Below, one piece after another: positions 34,139 through 44,746 of a stretch of DNA of 64,000 bases. This DNA comes from Pseudomonas sp. GM79 (lineage in GTDB: Bacteria > Pseudomonadota > Gammaproteobacteria > Pseudomonadales > Pseudomonadaceae). The translations under genes were made by a program, and so were the position numbers. The stretch is taken from NCBI RefSeq assembly GCF_000282495.1, contig NZ_AKJE01000111.1:62001-126000 (forward strand), read 5' to 3'. The notes under the pieces were generated by a model. That model was not told the origin of the DNA and searched no databases. It saw only the letters and a list, made by a program, of their open reading frames with translations. Every line of letters starts with the position of its first letter. The first letter of the stretch is position 1.

Positions 34139-36784
34139 TCACGCCAGACGCGACAGCATTTCCCTGGCTTCGCTCTTCTGACCCGCATCACCCTCGGTCA
34201 CCACCTCATTGAGGATGTCCCGAGCGCCGTCGCTGTCGCCCATGTCGATGTAGGCCTGGGCCAGGTCGAGTTTGGTGGCGACTTCGTCGGTGCCGGAGAG
34301 GAAATCGAAGTCCGGCTCATCAGCCGCGGAGGCCAAAGCGTCTTCGGCGGTGAAGCTAGGCTCACCTAAACTCTGGGACAGACGATCCAGCTCAGCGTTG
34401 ACGTCGTTGAGTTCACTTTCGAAGGCATCAGGCTGGTCCGGGGCAGCGGCGTCCATTTCATCGGCCAGCGACAGGTCGAAATCCGCAGGCAGCTCCAGGT
34501 CGTCGAGCGTCGGCTCAGTCACGGGCGCCGCTTCGGCGACAGGCAAATCCTTGAGATCTTCATCCAGACTCAGCAGGAAGTCATCTTCGGCCAGGGTTGC
34601 CGGCGAGGCGTCGCCGCCCAGATCCATGTCCAGGTCGAAGTCCGACAGATCGTCGAGGTTTTCCTTGATTTCAGTCTGTTGCTGCAACACCGACTCAAAG
34701 CTCAGATCGTCGTCCAGCGGGAATTCGTCCAGCTCAACCAGAGCTTCTGGTGCTGGTGTTGGCTCTGGTGCTGGCTCTGGTGCCGGCTCTGGCACCGCCG
34801 CAACGGCAGGCGAGATTGGAGTAGCCGCCTCCAGATCGTCCAGGCTCAGATCGAATGCGCTGTCGAAGTCGGACAATGACGGTTCCGGGGCTTGCGGCTC
34901 GTCCAGCAGCAGGTCCTTGACGTACTGCGCATCCAGCTCAGCGGCGATGGCGGCGGCAGCCAGACCGCTAGCCGCCACAACAGCCATGGCCGGGAAGCGG
35001 CTTTTCAATGCTTCAACCCGGGCGAAGTTATCGCCGTTGGCCACCAGTTGACGCTCCTGAGCGACGAACGCATCGCGATCGCCCTGCTGACCGTAGACTT
35101 CCATCAGCTTCAAGCGCAGGTCACTGCGTTGCGGCGCTTGTTTGATAGCGTCTTCCAGCAATGCGGCGGCCTGATTCAGACGACCGCCTGCAATGTGCGA
35201 CTGTGCCTGAGCCAGTACGTCGTCGGAACGGTCGGAACGCTCGGCGGCAGGTGATACCAATGGCGCAGCGATCGGCGGCGTCACCACAACCGGAGCAATC
35301 ACCGGGGCCGCCGCGGGTGCAGGCGTTGGCGCGGTCGCAAGCTTCACGCTTGGCGGCGGAACTTCCAGGCCTTCGAAGCTGCTTGGCGGCAGGTCCTGGT
35401 CGACGGAGAACTCTTGCTCCTCCTCCAGGGCACGGGCCATGCGCAGATGCTTCTCGGCTTCTTGCTGAGCTTTGCGGCGACGGGCCAGCAACAGCAGCAA
35501 GAGCAACAGCACCACCGCACCGCCACCCACCAGACCCAGCAGGATCGGATTGGTCAGCAGCTCGTTGAATTTCTGATTGTCAGATGTTGCAGGCGCTGGC
35601 TCGACGGCTTCTGGTGCAGCAGCCTGCGGCGCAGATGTTGTCGCAGACGCGTCCGCTGGCGTTGCCGCAGTGTTGGCCGCCAGCTCAGCCGACATTGCCG
35701 GAGCGCTCGAAGCGGATGCATCCGCGCCGCCTTCGGCCTGCAACTTGGCCAATTGGTTGTTCTTCAGTTCGATCAGGCGTTGCAGCTTGTCCAGCTGACT
35801 TTGCAGATCGCTCATGCGGCTTTTCAATTCGGCGTTGTCACGACGAGTCGCGTCGAGGCTTTCCTCGGTAACGGCCAGTTTATCGCTTAACGCTTTCGCA
35901 TCGCCGGCGGCGCCTTTGCCGCCCTTGCCAGTGTCGGCAGACACCAGGCTCAGTTTGTCTGCGGCAGGCTGCGATGAAGCACCTTCACCGCGAGCGCGCT
36001 TGGTGGCATCGAGTTGCTGCTGACCGGTTCCCGGTTTCGCCACGTAGCGACGGCCCTGACGCCACGCGGTGTTCTGCGCGGCGACCTCAGCGATGGCCTT
36101 GGGCTGTGGCAGGTTGGTGCTCTGCACCTGATCAGGCAGACGCAGCACTTGACCGGTTTTCAGTCGATTGATGTTGCCGTCGATGAACGCATCCGGGTTC
36201 AGCGCCTGGATGGCCAGCATGGTCTGCTGGATCGAACCACCGTTACGCGCCTTCGCGGCGATCTCCCACAGGGTATCGCGCGGCGTGGTGGTGTATTGCG
36301 ACGATTTGGTCGCGCCAGTGACTGGCGCAGTCACCGTTTGGGCTGGCGCTGGTTGTGCGGCGGCATCGGCGGTCTGCGGCGAGAATTTGGACGGATCGAG
36401 CAGCACGCTGTAGTCGCGTAGCAGACGACCGTTGGGCCACATCACCTGAACCAGGAATTTCACCATCGGTTCGGACAGCGGTTTGCTGGACGTAACGCGC
36501 AAGATGCTTTTGCCGCTGGCGTTAAGCACCGGGGTGAAGGTCAGGTCATTGAGAAATGCCTGACGATCGACACCGGCCTTGGCGAAATCTTCGGGCGAGG
36601 CCAGGCTCGACACCACTTCGGCAGCCGTGAGGTCCTTGACGTCGAGCAACTCGATTTCTGCGACCAGAGGCTGGTTCAGCGTCGATTTCAGGGTCAATTC
36701 CCCGAGCCCGAGGGCATGCGCCATACCGGAGGACAGCGCCGAGGCGGCCGCTATTGCTAACACCAGTTTGCGAACTTGAACCAT
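34139..36784 (-). CDS. fimV: FimV family motility/polarity protein
   Basis: A large inner-membrane hub needed for type IV pilus function and polar localisation in P. aeruginosa. The 881 residues have a signal peptide (residues 1-25), an N-terminal FimV domain (LGELTLKSTLNQPLVAEIEL), a LysM-like peptidoglycan-binding region near residues 160-215 (TPRDTLWEIAAKA), a coiled coil near 305-350, one membrane helix near 415 (GLVGGGAVVLLLLLLLLA) and a long acidic cytoplasmic part. The end (TKLDLAQAYIDMGDSDGARD) is the TPR-like FimV C-terminal domain. GAGG lies before the ATG. Confidence 0.96.
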   Translation of the reverse strand: MVQVRKLVLAIAAASALSSGMAHALGLGELTLKSTLNQPLVAEIELLDVKDLTAAEVVSSLASPEDFAKAGVDRQAFLNDLTFTPVLNASGKSILRVTSSKPLSEPMVKFLVQVMWPNGRLLRDYSVLLDPSKFSPQTADAAAQPAPAQTVTAPVTGATKSSQYTTTPRDTLWEIAAKARNGGSIQQTMLAIQALNPDAFIDGNINRLKTGQVLRLPDQVQSTNLPQPKAIAEVAAQNTAWRQGRRYVAKPGTGQQQLDATKRARGEGASSQPAADKLSLVSADTGKGGKGAAGDAKALSDKLAVTEESLDATRRDNAELKSRMSDLQSQLDKLQRLIELKNNQLAKLQAEGGADASASSAPAMSAELAANTAATPADASATTSAPQAAAPEAVEPAPATSDNQKFNELLTNPILLGLVGGGAVVLLLLLLLLARRRKAQQEAEKHLRMARALEEEQEFSVDQDLPPSSFEGLEVPPPSVKLATAPTPAPAAAPVIAPVVVTPPIAAPLVSPAAERSDRSDDVLAQAQSHIAGGRLNQAAALLEDAIKQAPQRSDLRLKLMEVYGQQGDRDAFVAQERQLVANGDNFARVEALKSRFPAMAVVAASGLAAAAIAAELDAQYVKDLLLDEPQAPEPSLSDFDSAFDLSLDDLEAATPISPAVAAVPEPAPEPAPEPTPAPEALVELDEFPLDDDLSFESVLQQQTEIKENLDDLSDFDLDMDLGGDASPATLAEDDFLLSLDEDLKDLPVAEAAPVTEPTLDDLELPADFDLSLADEMDAAAPDQPDAFESELNDVNAELDRLSQSLGEPSFTAEDALASAADEPDFDFLSGTDEVATKLDLAQAYIDMGDSDGARDILNEVVTEGDAGQKSEAREMLSRLA

Positions 36785-36992
36785 AACCTCTTCCTTTGTT
36801 TGAACATTCCTCGGCCAGCGAGAAGGTGTTGATTGCCGCTGCCGTAAGGCATTGCGCGCGGCGGCGAAGGGTCGTCGCGCGCGATCATTTCATTCATGCA
36901 ATGGGAAGCCCTGCGGGGTGGCTCACCTTAAGCATTCCGGCCAAGCATGACGCTTGACGGAAATCATTCGATAAATTGTTGCCAAGTATCTT

Positions 36993-38003
36993 TTACAGCA
37001 GGTCTTTTATCAACAATTCAGCCACCTGCACAGCATTGAGCGCGGCGCCTTTGCGTACGTTATCTGACGTCAGCCACACATTAAGTTCCGCCGGGTCGTC
37101 GATCCCGCTACGAACCCGACCAACGTAAACCACGTCCTGCCCTACTGCATCGCCTACCGGGGTCGGGTAATCACCCGCCTCGACCAGTTCGATACCGGGC
37201 GCCGCTTCCAGAGCTGCGTTGACTTTCGCCAGGTCGACAGCGCTCGACGACTGCAAGGTCACGCTAAAGCTATCGCCAAAAAACACCGGAGCTTGAATAC
37301 AAGTGACGGAAATCTTTAATAACGGTAGCGCCATGACCTGACGCAGCTCGCGCACCAGGCGTTTTTCCAGCAACGTATGGCCCTGATCATCAGGTTTACC
37401 GACTTGCGCCAGCAGGTTGAAAGCCATCTGCCGATCGAAGAAAGCCGGCTCCAGCGGACGCACGTTGAGCAGCTCGGCGGTTTGCCGGGCCAGCTCGGCG
37501 ACCGCTTCGCGGCCTTGGGCAGAGACCGCCAGACACGCCGTCAGGCTGATGCGTTGCAGGTCGAGCAAACCGAGCAACGGCGCCAGCACCACCGCCAGCG
37601 TCGCGGCCGAAGGACTTGGGCTGCTGACCTGGAAAGGTTTTTTCAGGCCGGCCAGAATTTCAGCGTTGGCCTCAGGCACCACTTGCGGCGCCTGATCGGC
37701 CGGCAAGGCGCCGGACAGGTCGATCAGCGAGCAACCGGCGGCCGTGGCACGCGGAGCGAAACTGAGGGTCACCGCCGGACCAGCGGCAAAGAACACCAAC
37801 TGGACTTTGCTGAAATCGAACTCATCGACTTCCCGCACCCGCACGTTCTTGCCACGAAACGGCACCGAATGACCGGCCGATTCACTGCTCGCCAGCAGGT
37901 GCAGGTTGCCGACCGGGAAGTCCCGCTCTTCGAGAATCTGGACGAGTGTTTCGCCGACAGTACCGGTGGCGCCGATCACGGCAATATCAAAGGACTGGCT
38001 CAT
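36993..38003 (-). CDS. Aspartate-semialdehyde dehydrogenase-like protein without the catalytic Cys
   Basis: A 336-residue paralogue of Asd. The N-terminal cofactor motif IGATGTVGETLVQILEER is kept. In true Asd the nucleophilic cysteine sits in an N-C-(S/T) motif; here the matching segment reads SSPSPSAATLAVV and has proline at that place, with no other Cys in the loop. It resembles the USG-1 type found next to asd in several gammaproteobacteria. It follows asd on the same strand, 262 bases away with a REP doublet between. It is probably not a dehydrogenase; function unknown. Confidence 0.88.
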   Translation of the reverse strand: MSQSFDIAVIGATGTVGETLVQILEERDFPVGNLHLLASSESAGHSVPFRGKNVRVREVDEFDFSKVQLVFFAAGPAVTLSFAPRATAAGCSLIDLSGALPADQAPQVVPEANAEILAGLKKPFQVSSPSPSAATLAVVLAPLLGLLDLQRISLTACLAVSAQGREAVAELARQTAELLNVRPLEPAFFDRQMAFNLLAQVGKPDDQGHTLLEKRLVRELRQVMALPLLKISVTCIQAPVFFGDSFSVTLQSSSAVDLAKVNAALEAAPGIELVEAGDYPTPVGDAVGQDVVYVGRVRSGIDDPAELNVWLTSDNVRKGAALNAVQVAELLIKDLL

Positions 38004-38099
38004 GGTTCTACCTCTGGCGAAACGGGGGGAGCGGCACTTTACCGGGTGGTTGGCAGTGAGGCAATTCGACAGGGGATTTGTGGTGGGTGTACCGGCCTC

Positions 38100-38172
38100 T
38101 TCGCGAGCAAGCCCGCTCCCACATTGACCGTGAACACTGGAGATCAAATGTGGGAGCGGACTTGCTCGCGAA
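38100..38172. repeat. REP doublet, copy 3
   Basis: Inverted arms of the CGCGAGCAAG family, about 25 bases apart, between asd and its paralogue. The right arm carries one G-to-A change (AGCGGACTTG), so the two arms no longer match perfectly. Confidence 0.92.
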
Positions 38173-38221
38173 GGCGGCCGATAAGACACCGGAAAACCCC
38201 AGACAAAACACCATAAAAAAA

Positions 38222-38245
38222 CCCGCACCTCTTTCAAGGCGCGGG
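38222..38245 (-). terminator. Terminator of asd
   Basis: Stem CCCGCACCT/AGGCGCGGG with one mismatch, 20 bases after the asd stop; six or more A residues to its left become a T-run on the minus strand. Confidence 0.8.
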
Positions 38246-38265
38246 CTCTTCATTGCTTCAACAGA

Positions 38266-39378
38266 TCAACGCTCAAGCAGAATCCGCAGCATGCGACGCA
38301 GCGGTTCGGCCGCGCCCCACAGCAGTTGGTCGCCGACGGTGAAGGCACCGACGAACTGCGAACCCATGTTCAGCTTGCGCAGACGGCCGACCGGTACATT
38401 CAGGGTGCCGGTGACCTTTGTAGGGCTCAGCTCCTGCATGCTGATTTCGCGGTTGTTCGGCACCAGCTTGACCCAAGGGTTGTGCTGGCTGATCAGCCCT
38501 TCGATGTCGGCGATCGGCACATCTTTGTTCAGCTTGATGGTCAGCGCCTGGCTGTGGCAACGCATGGCGCCGATGCGCACGCAGATGCCGTCCACCGGGA
38601 TCGGGCTCTTGAAGCGACCGAGGATCTTGTTGGTCTCGGCCTGAGCCTTCCACTCTTCGCGGCTCTGGCCGTTTGGCAGTTCCTTGTCGATCCACGGGAT
38701 CAGGCTGCCAGCCAGTGGTACGCCGAAGTTTTCGGTCGGGTAGGCGTCGCTGCGCATGGCTTCGGCAACACGACGGTCGATGTCGAGGATGGCACTGGCC
38801 GGGTCGGCCAGTTGATCGGCGACAGCGGCGTGGGTCACACCCATTTGCTTGATCAGTTCACGCATGTGCTGCGCGCCGCCACCGGAGGCTGCCTGATAGG
38901 TCATGGCGCTCATCCACTCGACCAGACCGGCTTCAAACAGGCCACCCAGGCCCATCAGCATCAGGCTGACGGTGCAGTTGCCGCCGATGTAGTTCTTGGT
39001 GCCCGCGTCGAGCTGCTGGTCGATGACCTTGCGGTTCACCGGGTCCAGCACGATCACCGCGTCATCCTGCATGCGCAGGCTGGAAGCGGCGTCGATCCAG
39101 TAACCCTGCCAGCCGGCTTCGCGCAGCTTCGGGAAAACTTCGCTGGTGTAGTCACCACCCTGGCAGGTCAGAATCACGTCGAGGGTTTTCAGCTCTTCAA
39201 TGCTGTAAGCGTCCTTGAGCGGAGCAATGTCCTTGCCCACGGACGGGCCTTGGCCACCGACATTGGAAGTGGTGAAAAACACCGGCTCAATAAGATCGAA
39301 ATCCTGCTCTTCCAGCATCCGCTGCATGAGCACGGAACCGACCATACCGCGCCAACCGATCAGACCTACACGTTTCAT
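38266..39378 (-). CDS. asd: Aspartate-semialdehyde dehydrogenase
   Basis: Asd reduces aspartyl phosphate to the semialdehyde, the branch point to lysine, diaminopimelate, methionine and threonine. The 370 residues have the N-terminal GWRGMVGSVL nucleotide-binding motif, the catalytic Cys in GGNCTVSLMLMGLGG near residue 134 and the active-site His near 270 (MRCHSQALTIK). Length and motifs are those of the longer Gram-negative type. leuB lies 67 bases upstream. Confidence 0.98.
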   Translation of the reverse strand: MKRVGLIGWRGMVGSVLMQRMLEEQDFDLIEPVFFTTSNVGGQGPSVGKDIAPLKDAYSIEELKTLDVILTCQGGDYTSEVFPKLREAGWQGYWIDAASSLRMQDDAVIVLDPVNRKVIDQQLDAGTKNYIGGNCTVSLMLMGLGGLFEAGLVEWMSAMTYQAASGGGAQHMRELIKQMGVTHAAVADQLADPASAILDIDRRVAEAMRSDAYPTENFGVPLAGSLIPWIDKELPNGQSREEWKAQAETNKILGRFKSPIPVDGICVRIGAMRCHSQALTIKLNKDVPIADIEGLISQHNPWVKLVPNNREISMQELSPTKVTGTLNVPVGRLRKLNMGSQFVGAFTVGDQLLWGAAEPLRRMLRILLER

Positions 39379-39445
39379 CGCAACTACACCTTCTTAAAAG
39401 TGGGCCGCTGCTTTCATGGTTGAAAATTGCAGCGGGCCAAAGAGA

Positions 39446-40528
<1,083 letters not shown>

Positions 40529-40608
40529 GCTTTCCTCATGTCATCAGTCGGCACACCCTTGGGCATGCCCGGAAAAATTCTATCGCTCGGCGGCTTATGT
40601 TTCAGAGC

Positions 40609-41376
40609 TTATCGTTCAGCCATCAGCACCAGCACATCTGTACTGAACGAGCCATCGGCCTCAATCTCAAAATATTCGCGAACTTCATTGCCCATCGATT
40701 GCTGCAACTCGCGGATTGCCGCGCGCATCGCCTGCGGCGTGCGCATGCGCTCGACCCAGGAGGTGTACTCCAGACGCAGCCGTTGGCGCGTGGTGCTGCG
40801 GGTATGCAACCCCGCTTCGCTGACCTGACGCAACCACTCGCCAGCAGAATAATCGCGCACGTGGCTGGTGTCGCGCAGCACTTCGACGCTTTGCAGGTAA
40901 GTGTCGAACAACGGGCTGCCCGGCGACAACACATCGATGAACGCCGCCACCCCACCCGGTTTCAGCACCCGGCGAACTTCGCGCAGGGCCAGCCCAAGGT
41001 CGCTCCAATGGTGCGCTGAGTAGCGGCTGAAAACGAAATCGAACTCGCCATCAGCGAACGGCAGGCGCTCGGCGGCACCCAGTACCGTGGACACATTGCT
41101 CAAGCCGCGATCGACAGCAGCCGCGGCCACTACGTCAAGCATCTGTTGAGACAGGTCGTAAGCCACCACTTCCTTGACCAGCGAAGCCACGTGAAAACTC
41201 ACATGACCGGCGCCGCAGCCGAGGTCGAGCACACGAGCATCGCCCTGCCCCGCCAGTTCAGCCTGTAGCAGCGCGAATTCAGTGCCTTGAGCATGTACGG
41301 CGCTGCTCAGATAGGCCGAGGCCTGTTCACCGAATTGCTTTTGTACTACCTGACTGTGTGGGGCGGTGCTGGTCAT
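40609..41376 (-). CDS. SAM-dependent methyltransferase of unknown target
   Basis: A 255-residue class I methyltransferase. The SAM motif I is LDLGCGAGHVSFH near residue 50, motif II-like VAYDLSQQMLDVV follows, and the region SRYSAHHWSDLGLALREVRRVLKPGG is typical of the UbiE/Methyltransf_11 group. The start ATG at 41376 has AAGGAAG ahead. It sits between leuD and leuB on the same strand, with a REP doublet separating it from leuD. Synteny in pseudomonads suggests it is conserved here, but leucine synthesis needs no methylation; the substrate is unknown. Confidence 0.9.
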   Translation of the reverse strand: MTSTAPHSQVVQKQFGEQASAYLSSAVHAQGTEFALLQAELAGQGDARVLDLGCGAGHVSFHVASLVKEVVAYDLSQQMLDVVAAAAVDRGLSNVSTVLGAAERLPFADGEFDFVFSRYSAHHWSDLGLALREVRRVLKPGGVAAFIDVLSPGSPLFDTYLQSVEVLRDTSHVRDYSAGEWLRQVSEAGLHTRSTTRQRLRLEYTSWVERMRTPQAMRAAIRELQQSMGNEVREYFEIEADGSFSTDVLVLMAER

Positions 41377-41423
41377 GGGGACTTCCTTTTGGGAATGAGT
41401 CTTGTGGTGTCTGGGCTGCCGTC

Positions 41424-41498
41424 TTCGCGAGCAAGCCCGCTCCCACAGAGGTTTTGTGAACACCGCAAATCCAATGTGGGAGCGGGCTTGCTCGCGAA
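41424..41498. repeat. REP doublet, copy 4
   Basis: Inverted CGCGAGCAAG-family arms about 27 bases apart, between leuD and the methyltransferase gene. Confidence 0.92.
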
Positions 41499-41536
41499 GA
41501 GGCCGGCCCTGCCCACATCAATTTCGGATCGATCAA

Positions 41537-42181
41537 TCACGCGTCACGAAACAACCACGGCTGGCTCGCGCGGTGTTTGGCTTCAAACGTGGCAATCGCC
41601 TCGTGGTCCTGCAAGGTCAGGCCGATATCGTCCAGGCCATTGAGCAGGCAGTGCTTGCGGAACGCATCAATCTCAAAACTCAACACCTTGCCATCCGGAC
41701 GGGTCACGGTCTGGGCTTGCAGATCAACCTGCAACTGATAGCCCGGAGTCGCCTCAACCTGCTGGAACAGTTCATCAACTTCAGCGTCGCTCAGAATGAT
41801 CGGCAGCAGGCCGTTCTTGAAGCTGTTGTTGAAGAAGATGTCGGCATAGCTCGGCGCGATGATGCTGCGGAAACCGTACTCTTCCAGCGCCCACGGCGCG
41901 TGCTCGCGGCTGGAGCCGCAACCGAAGTTTTCGCGGGCCAGCAACACGCTGGCGCCCTGATAACGCTCGGCATTGAGGACGAAGTCCTTGTTCAACGGGC
42001 GCTTGGAGTTGTCCTGATACGGCTGCCCGACATCCAGGTAACGCCACTCATCGAACAGGTTCGGGCCGAAACCGGTGCGCTTGATCGACTTCAAGAACTG
42101 CTTCGGAATGATCTGATCGGTGTCGACGTTGGCACGATCCAAAGGCGCGACAAGACCAGTGTGCTGGGTAAAAGCTTTCAT
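41537..42181 (-). CDS. leuD: 3-isopropylmalate dehydratase small subunit
   Basis: LeuD completes, with LeuC, the isomerase that converts 2- to 3-isopropylmalate. The 214 residues include the swivel-domain signature NFGCGSSREHAPWAL near residue 72 and DTDQIIPKQFL near 20. It begins eleven bases after the leuC stop and is surely co-translated with it. Confidence 0.98.
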   Translation of the reverse strand: MKAFTQHTGLVAPLDRANVDTDQIIPKQFLKSIKRTGFGPNLFDEWRYLDVGQPYQDNSKRPLNKDFVLNAERYQGASVLLARENFGCGSSREHAPWALEEYGFRSIIAPSYADIFFNNSFKNGLLPIILSDAEVDELFQQVEATPGYQLQVDLQAQTVTRPDGKVLSFEIDAFRKHCLLNGLDDIGLTLQDHEAIATFEAKHRASQPWLFRDA

Positions 42182-42192
42182 GCTGCGCTCCT

Positions 42193-43611
42193 TTAGATCA
42201 ATTCACGGACGTCGACGAAACGACCGTTTACCGCGGCGGCGGCGGCCATGGCCGGGCTGACGAGGTGCGTACGGCCACCCGCGCCCTGACGGCCTTCGAA
42301 GTTACGGTTGGAGGTCGACGCGCAATGCTCGCCCGACTCCAAACGGTCCGGGTTCATCGCCAGACACATCGAGCAACCAGGCTCACGCCATTCGAAACCG
42401 GCTTCGAGGAAAATCTTGTCCAGACCTTCGGATTCGGCCTGAGCCTTCACCAGCCCCGAACCCGGCACCACGATGGCCTGCTTGATGGTCGACGCCACTT
42501 TGCGGCCCTTGGCGATCACGGCAGCAGCGCGCAGGTCTTCGATCCGCGAGTTGGTGCAGGAGCCAATGAATACGCGGTCCAGCTGAATGTCGGTGATCGC
42601 CTGATTGGCGGTCAAACCCATGTATTTCAAAGCGCGTTCGATGGAGCCACGCTTGACCAGGTCCATTTCCTTCGCAGGATCGGGAACGTTCTGATCGACA
42701 GCCAAGACCATCTCAGGCGAGGTACCCCAGCTGACTTGCGGCTTGATCTGAGTGGCATCGAGCTCGACGATGGTGTCGAACTTGGCATCCGCGTCGGAGA
42801 CCAGGTCTTTCCAGGCCTCGACAGCCAAGTCCCATTCCGCGCCTTTCGGAGCAAATGGACGGCCCTTCACGTAAGCCACGGTTTTTTCGTCAGCCGCCAC
42901 CAGGCCAACGCGAGCGCCGGCTTCGATGGACATGTTGCAGATAGTCATGCGGCCTTCGACCGACAGATCGCGAATCGCGCTGCCGGCGAACTCGATGGCG
43001 TGGCCATTACCGCCGGCGGTGCCGATTTTGCCGATCACGGCGAGGACGATGTCCTTGGCGGTCACGCCGAACGGCAATTGGCCTTCGACCGATACCAGCA
43101 TGTTCTTCATTTTTTTCGCGACCAGGCACTGAGTGGCGAGCACGTGCTCGACCTCGGAAGTGCCAATACCGTGAGCCAAGGCACCAAACGCGCCGTGGGT
43201 CGAGGTGTGGGAGTCGCCGCAAACCACGGTCATGCCCGGCAACGTTGCGCCCTGCTCCGGACCAATGACGTGGACGATGCCTTGGCGGACATCATTCATC
43301 TTGAATTCGACGATGCCGTATTCGTCGCAGTTATCGTCGAGGGTCTGAACCTGCAAACGCGATACCTGGTCGACAATCGCTTCGATGCCGCCCTTGCGCT
43401 CCGCAGTAGTCGGAACGTTGTGGTCCGGGGTCGCGATGTTGGCATCGATGCGCCAAGGCTTGCGCCCGGCCAGACGCAGGCCTTCGAAGGCTTGCGGCGA
43501 GGTCACTTCGTGGATGATGTGACGATCGATGTAGATCAGCGCCGAGCCATCGTCGCGCTGCTTGACCAAATGCGAATCCCAGAGCTTGTCGTAGAGCGTT
43601 TTGCCGGCCAT
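42193..43611 (-). CDS. leuC: 3-isopropylmalate dehydratase large subunit
   Basis: LeuC is the iron-sulfur subunit of isopropylmalate isomerase. The three cluster cysteines are in FIGSCTNSRIEDL (near residue 347) and EPGCSMCLAMN (near 407-410). It has 472 residues, as usual. It is the first gene of the leu cluster. A perfect LysR-type palindrome in the gap to the divergent regulator is a likely control site. Confidence 0.98.
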   Translation of the reverse strand: MAGKTLYDKLWDSHLVKQRDDGSALIYIDRHIIHEVTSPQAFEGLRLAGRKPWRIDANIATPDHNVPTTAERKGGIEAIVDQVSRLQVQTLDDNCDEYGIVEFKMNDVRQGIVHVIGPEQGATLPGMTVVCGDSHTSTHGAFGALAHGIGTSEVEHVLATQCLVAKKMKNMLVSVEGQLPFGVTAKDIVLAVIGKIGTAGGNGHAIEFAGSAIRDLSVEGRMTICNMSIEAGARVGLVAADEKTVAYVKGRPFAPKGAEWDLAVEAWKDLVSDADAKFDTIVELDATQIKPQVSWGTSPEMVLAVDQNVPDPAKEMDLVKRGSIERALKYMGLTANQAITDIQLDRVFIGSCTNSRIEDLRAAAVIAKGRKVASTIKQAIVVPGSGLVKAQAESEGLDKIFLEAGFEWREPGCSMCLAMNPDRLESGEHCASTSNRNFEGRQGAGGRTHLVSPAMAAAAAVNGRFVDVRELI

Positions 43612-43728
43612 CAGACGGTTTCCTCATCAGCTTGTTTCTATGCCCTGGATCTTGAGCAATCTCAATAACCCTTTGGCTTGTGAGGTCGATCCTAGGGGGT
43701 TACATTAAATAACTCAAATTCATATTTT

Positions 43729-43743
43729 TTATGCTTTGCATAA
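43729..43743. promoter_or_regulatory. LysR-type binding palindrome between leuC and its divergent regulator
   Basis: TTATGCTTTGCATAA is a perfect inverted repeat (TTATGC/GCATAA) and contains the T-N11-A core of LysR-type sites. It lies 28 bases before the regulator's start and 118 before leuC. Confidence 0.82.
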
Positions 43744-43771
43744 CCAACTGGAATGCCACCGAGACATCATC

Positions 43772-44662
43772 ATGGACCTCGCCAACCTCAATGCTTTTAT
43801 CGCGATTGCCGAGACCGGAAGCTTCTCCGGCGCTGGCGAACGGCTACACCTGACGCAACCCGCCATCAGCAAGCGCATCGCCGGACTGGAGCAGCAATTG
43901 AAGGTACGGCTGTTCGATCGTCTGGGCCGGGAAGTCAGCCTGACCGAAGCCGGTCGCGCCCTGCTGCCACGGGCCTATCAGATCCTCAATGTACTGGATG
44001 ACACCCGCCGCGCCCTGACCAACCTGACCGGCGAAGTCTCCGGTCGTCTGACATTGGCCACCAGTCATCACATCGGCCTGCACCGTTTACCGCCCTTATT
44101 AAGGGAGTTCACTCGACGTTACCCACAAGTGGCGCTGGATATTCAGTTCCTCGATTCGGAAGTTGCTTACGAAGAAATCCTCCATGGCCGCGCCGAACTG
44201 GCGGTAATCACCCTTGCACCGGAACCCCACGCACTGGTCAAGGCCACGCCGGTGTGGGACGACCCGCTGGATTTCGTGGTCGCCCCAGAGCATTCGCTGA
44301 TCGCTAACGGTCCGGTCAGCCTGGCGGATATTGCCCTGCACCCCGCGGTTTTCCCCGGCGGCAACACCTTTACCCACCACATCGTGCAGCGCCTGTTCGA
44401 GGCCCAGGGCCTGACGCCGAACATCGCCATGAGCACGAATTATCTGGAAACCATAAAAATGATGGTCTCGATCGGCCTCGCCTGGAGCGTTTTGCCGCGC
44501 ACCATGCTGGACGATCAAGTGGCGCGCATACCTTTGCCGGGCATACAGCTCACTCGCCAGCTAGGCTATATCCTGCACACCGAACGGACGCTGTCGAACG
44601 CGGCACGGGCCTTCATGGCTCTGCTGGATGCACAAATCGATCAGCCAGGGACTCGCGGCTAA
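43772..44662 (+). CDS. LysR-family regulator, divergent from leuC
   Basis: A 296-residue LysR-type regulator. The ATG at 43772 places the winged helix-turn-helix (residues 1-60, AIAETGSFSGAGERLHLTQP) correctly at the N-terminus; the in-frame extension upstream has no support. The effector domain (GRLTLATSHHIGLHRLPPLL onwards) is complete. Divergence from leuC and the palindrome between them suggest that it controls leuCDB and itself. Its inducer might be an isopropylmalate, by analogy with LeuO/LeuR-like systems, but this is inference. Confidence 0.9.
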   Translation: MDLANLNAFIAIAETGSFSGAGERLHLTQPAISKRIAGLEQQLKVRLFDRLGREVSLTEAGRALLPRAYQILNVLDDTRRALTNLTGEVSGRLTLATSHHIGLHRLPPLLREFTRRYPQVALDIQFLDSEVAYEEILHGRAELAVITLAPEPHALVKATPVWDDPLDFVVAPEHSLIANGPVSLADIALHPAVFPGGNTFTHHIVQRLFEAQGLTPNIAMSTNYLETIKMMVSIGLAWSVLPRTMLDDQVARIPLPGIQLTRQLGYILHTERTLSNAARAFMALLDAQIDQPGTRG

Positions 44663-44746
44663 GCTGTGCTTCTTCTTTTTGTGCTACGCCTATAGAGCCC
44701 CAAAACCCTGTGCCTAACGCCCAATTCAGCCCAAGGCCTGTTATCC

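Noticed and set aside
41377..41463. Upstream extension of the leu-cluster methyltransferase
   Set aside because: It is also repeat-derived; a good ribosome site lies before the ATG at 41376.
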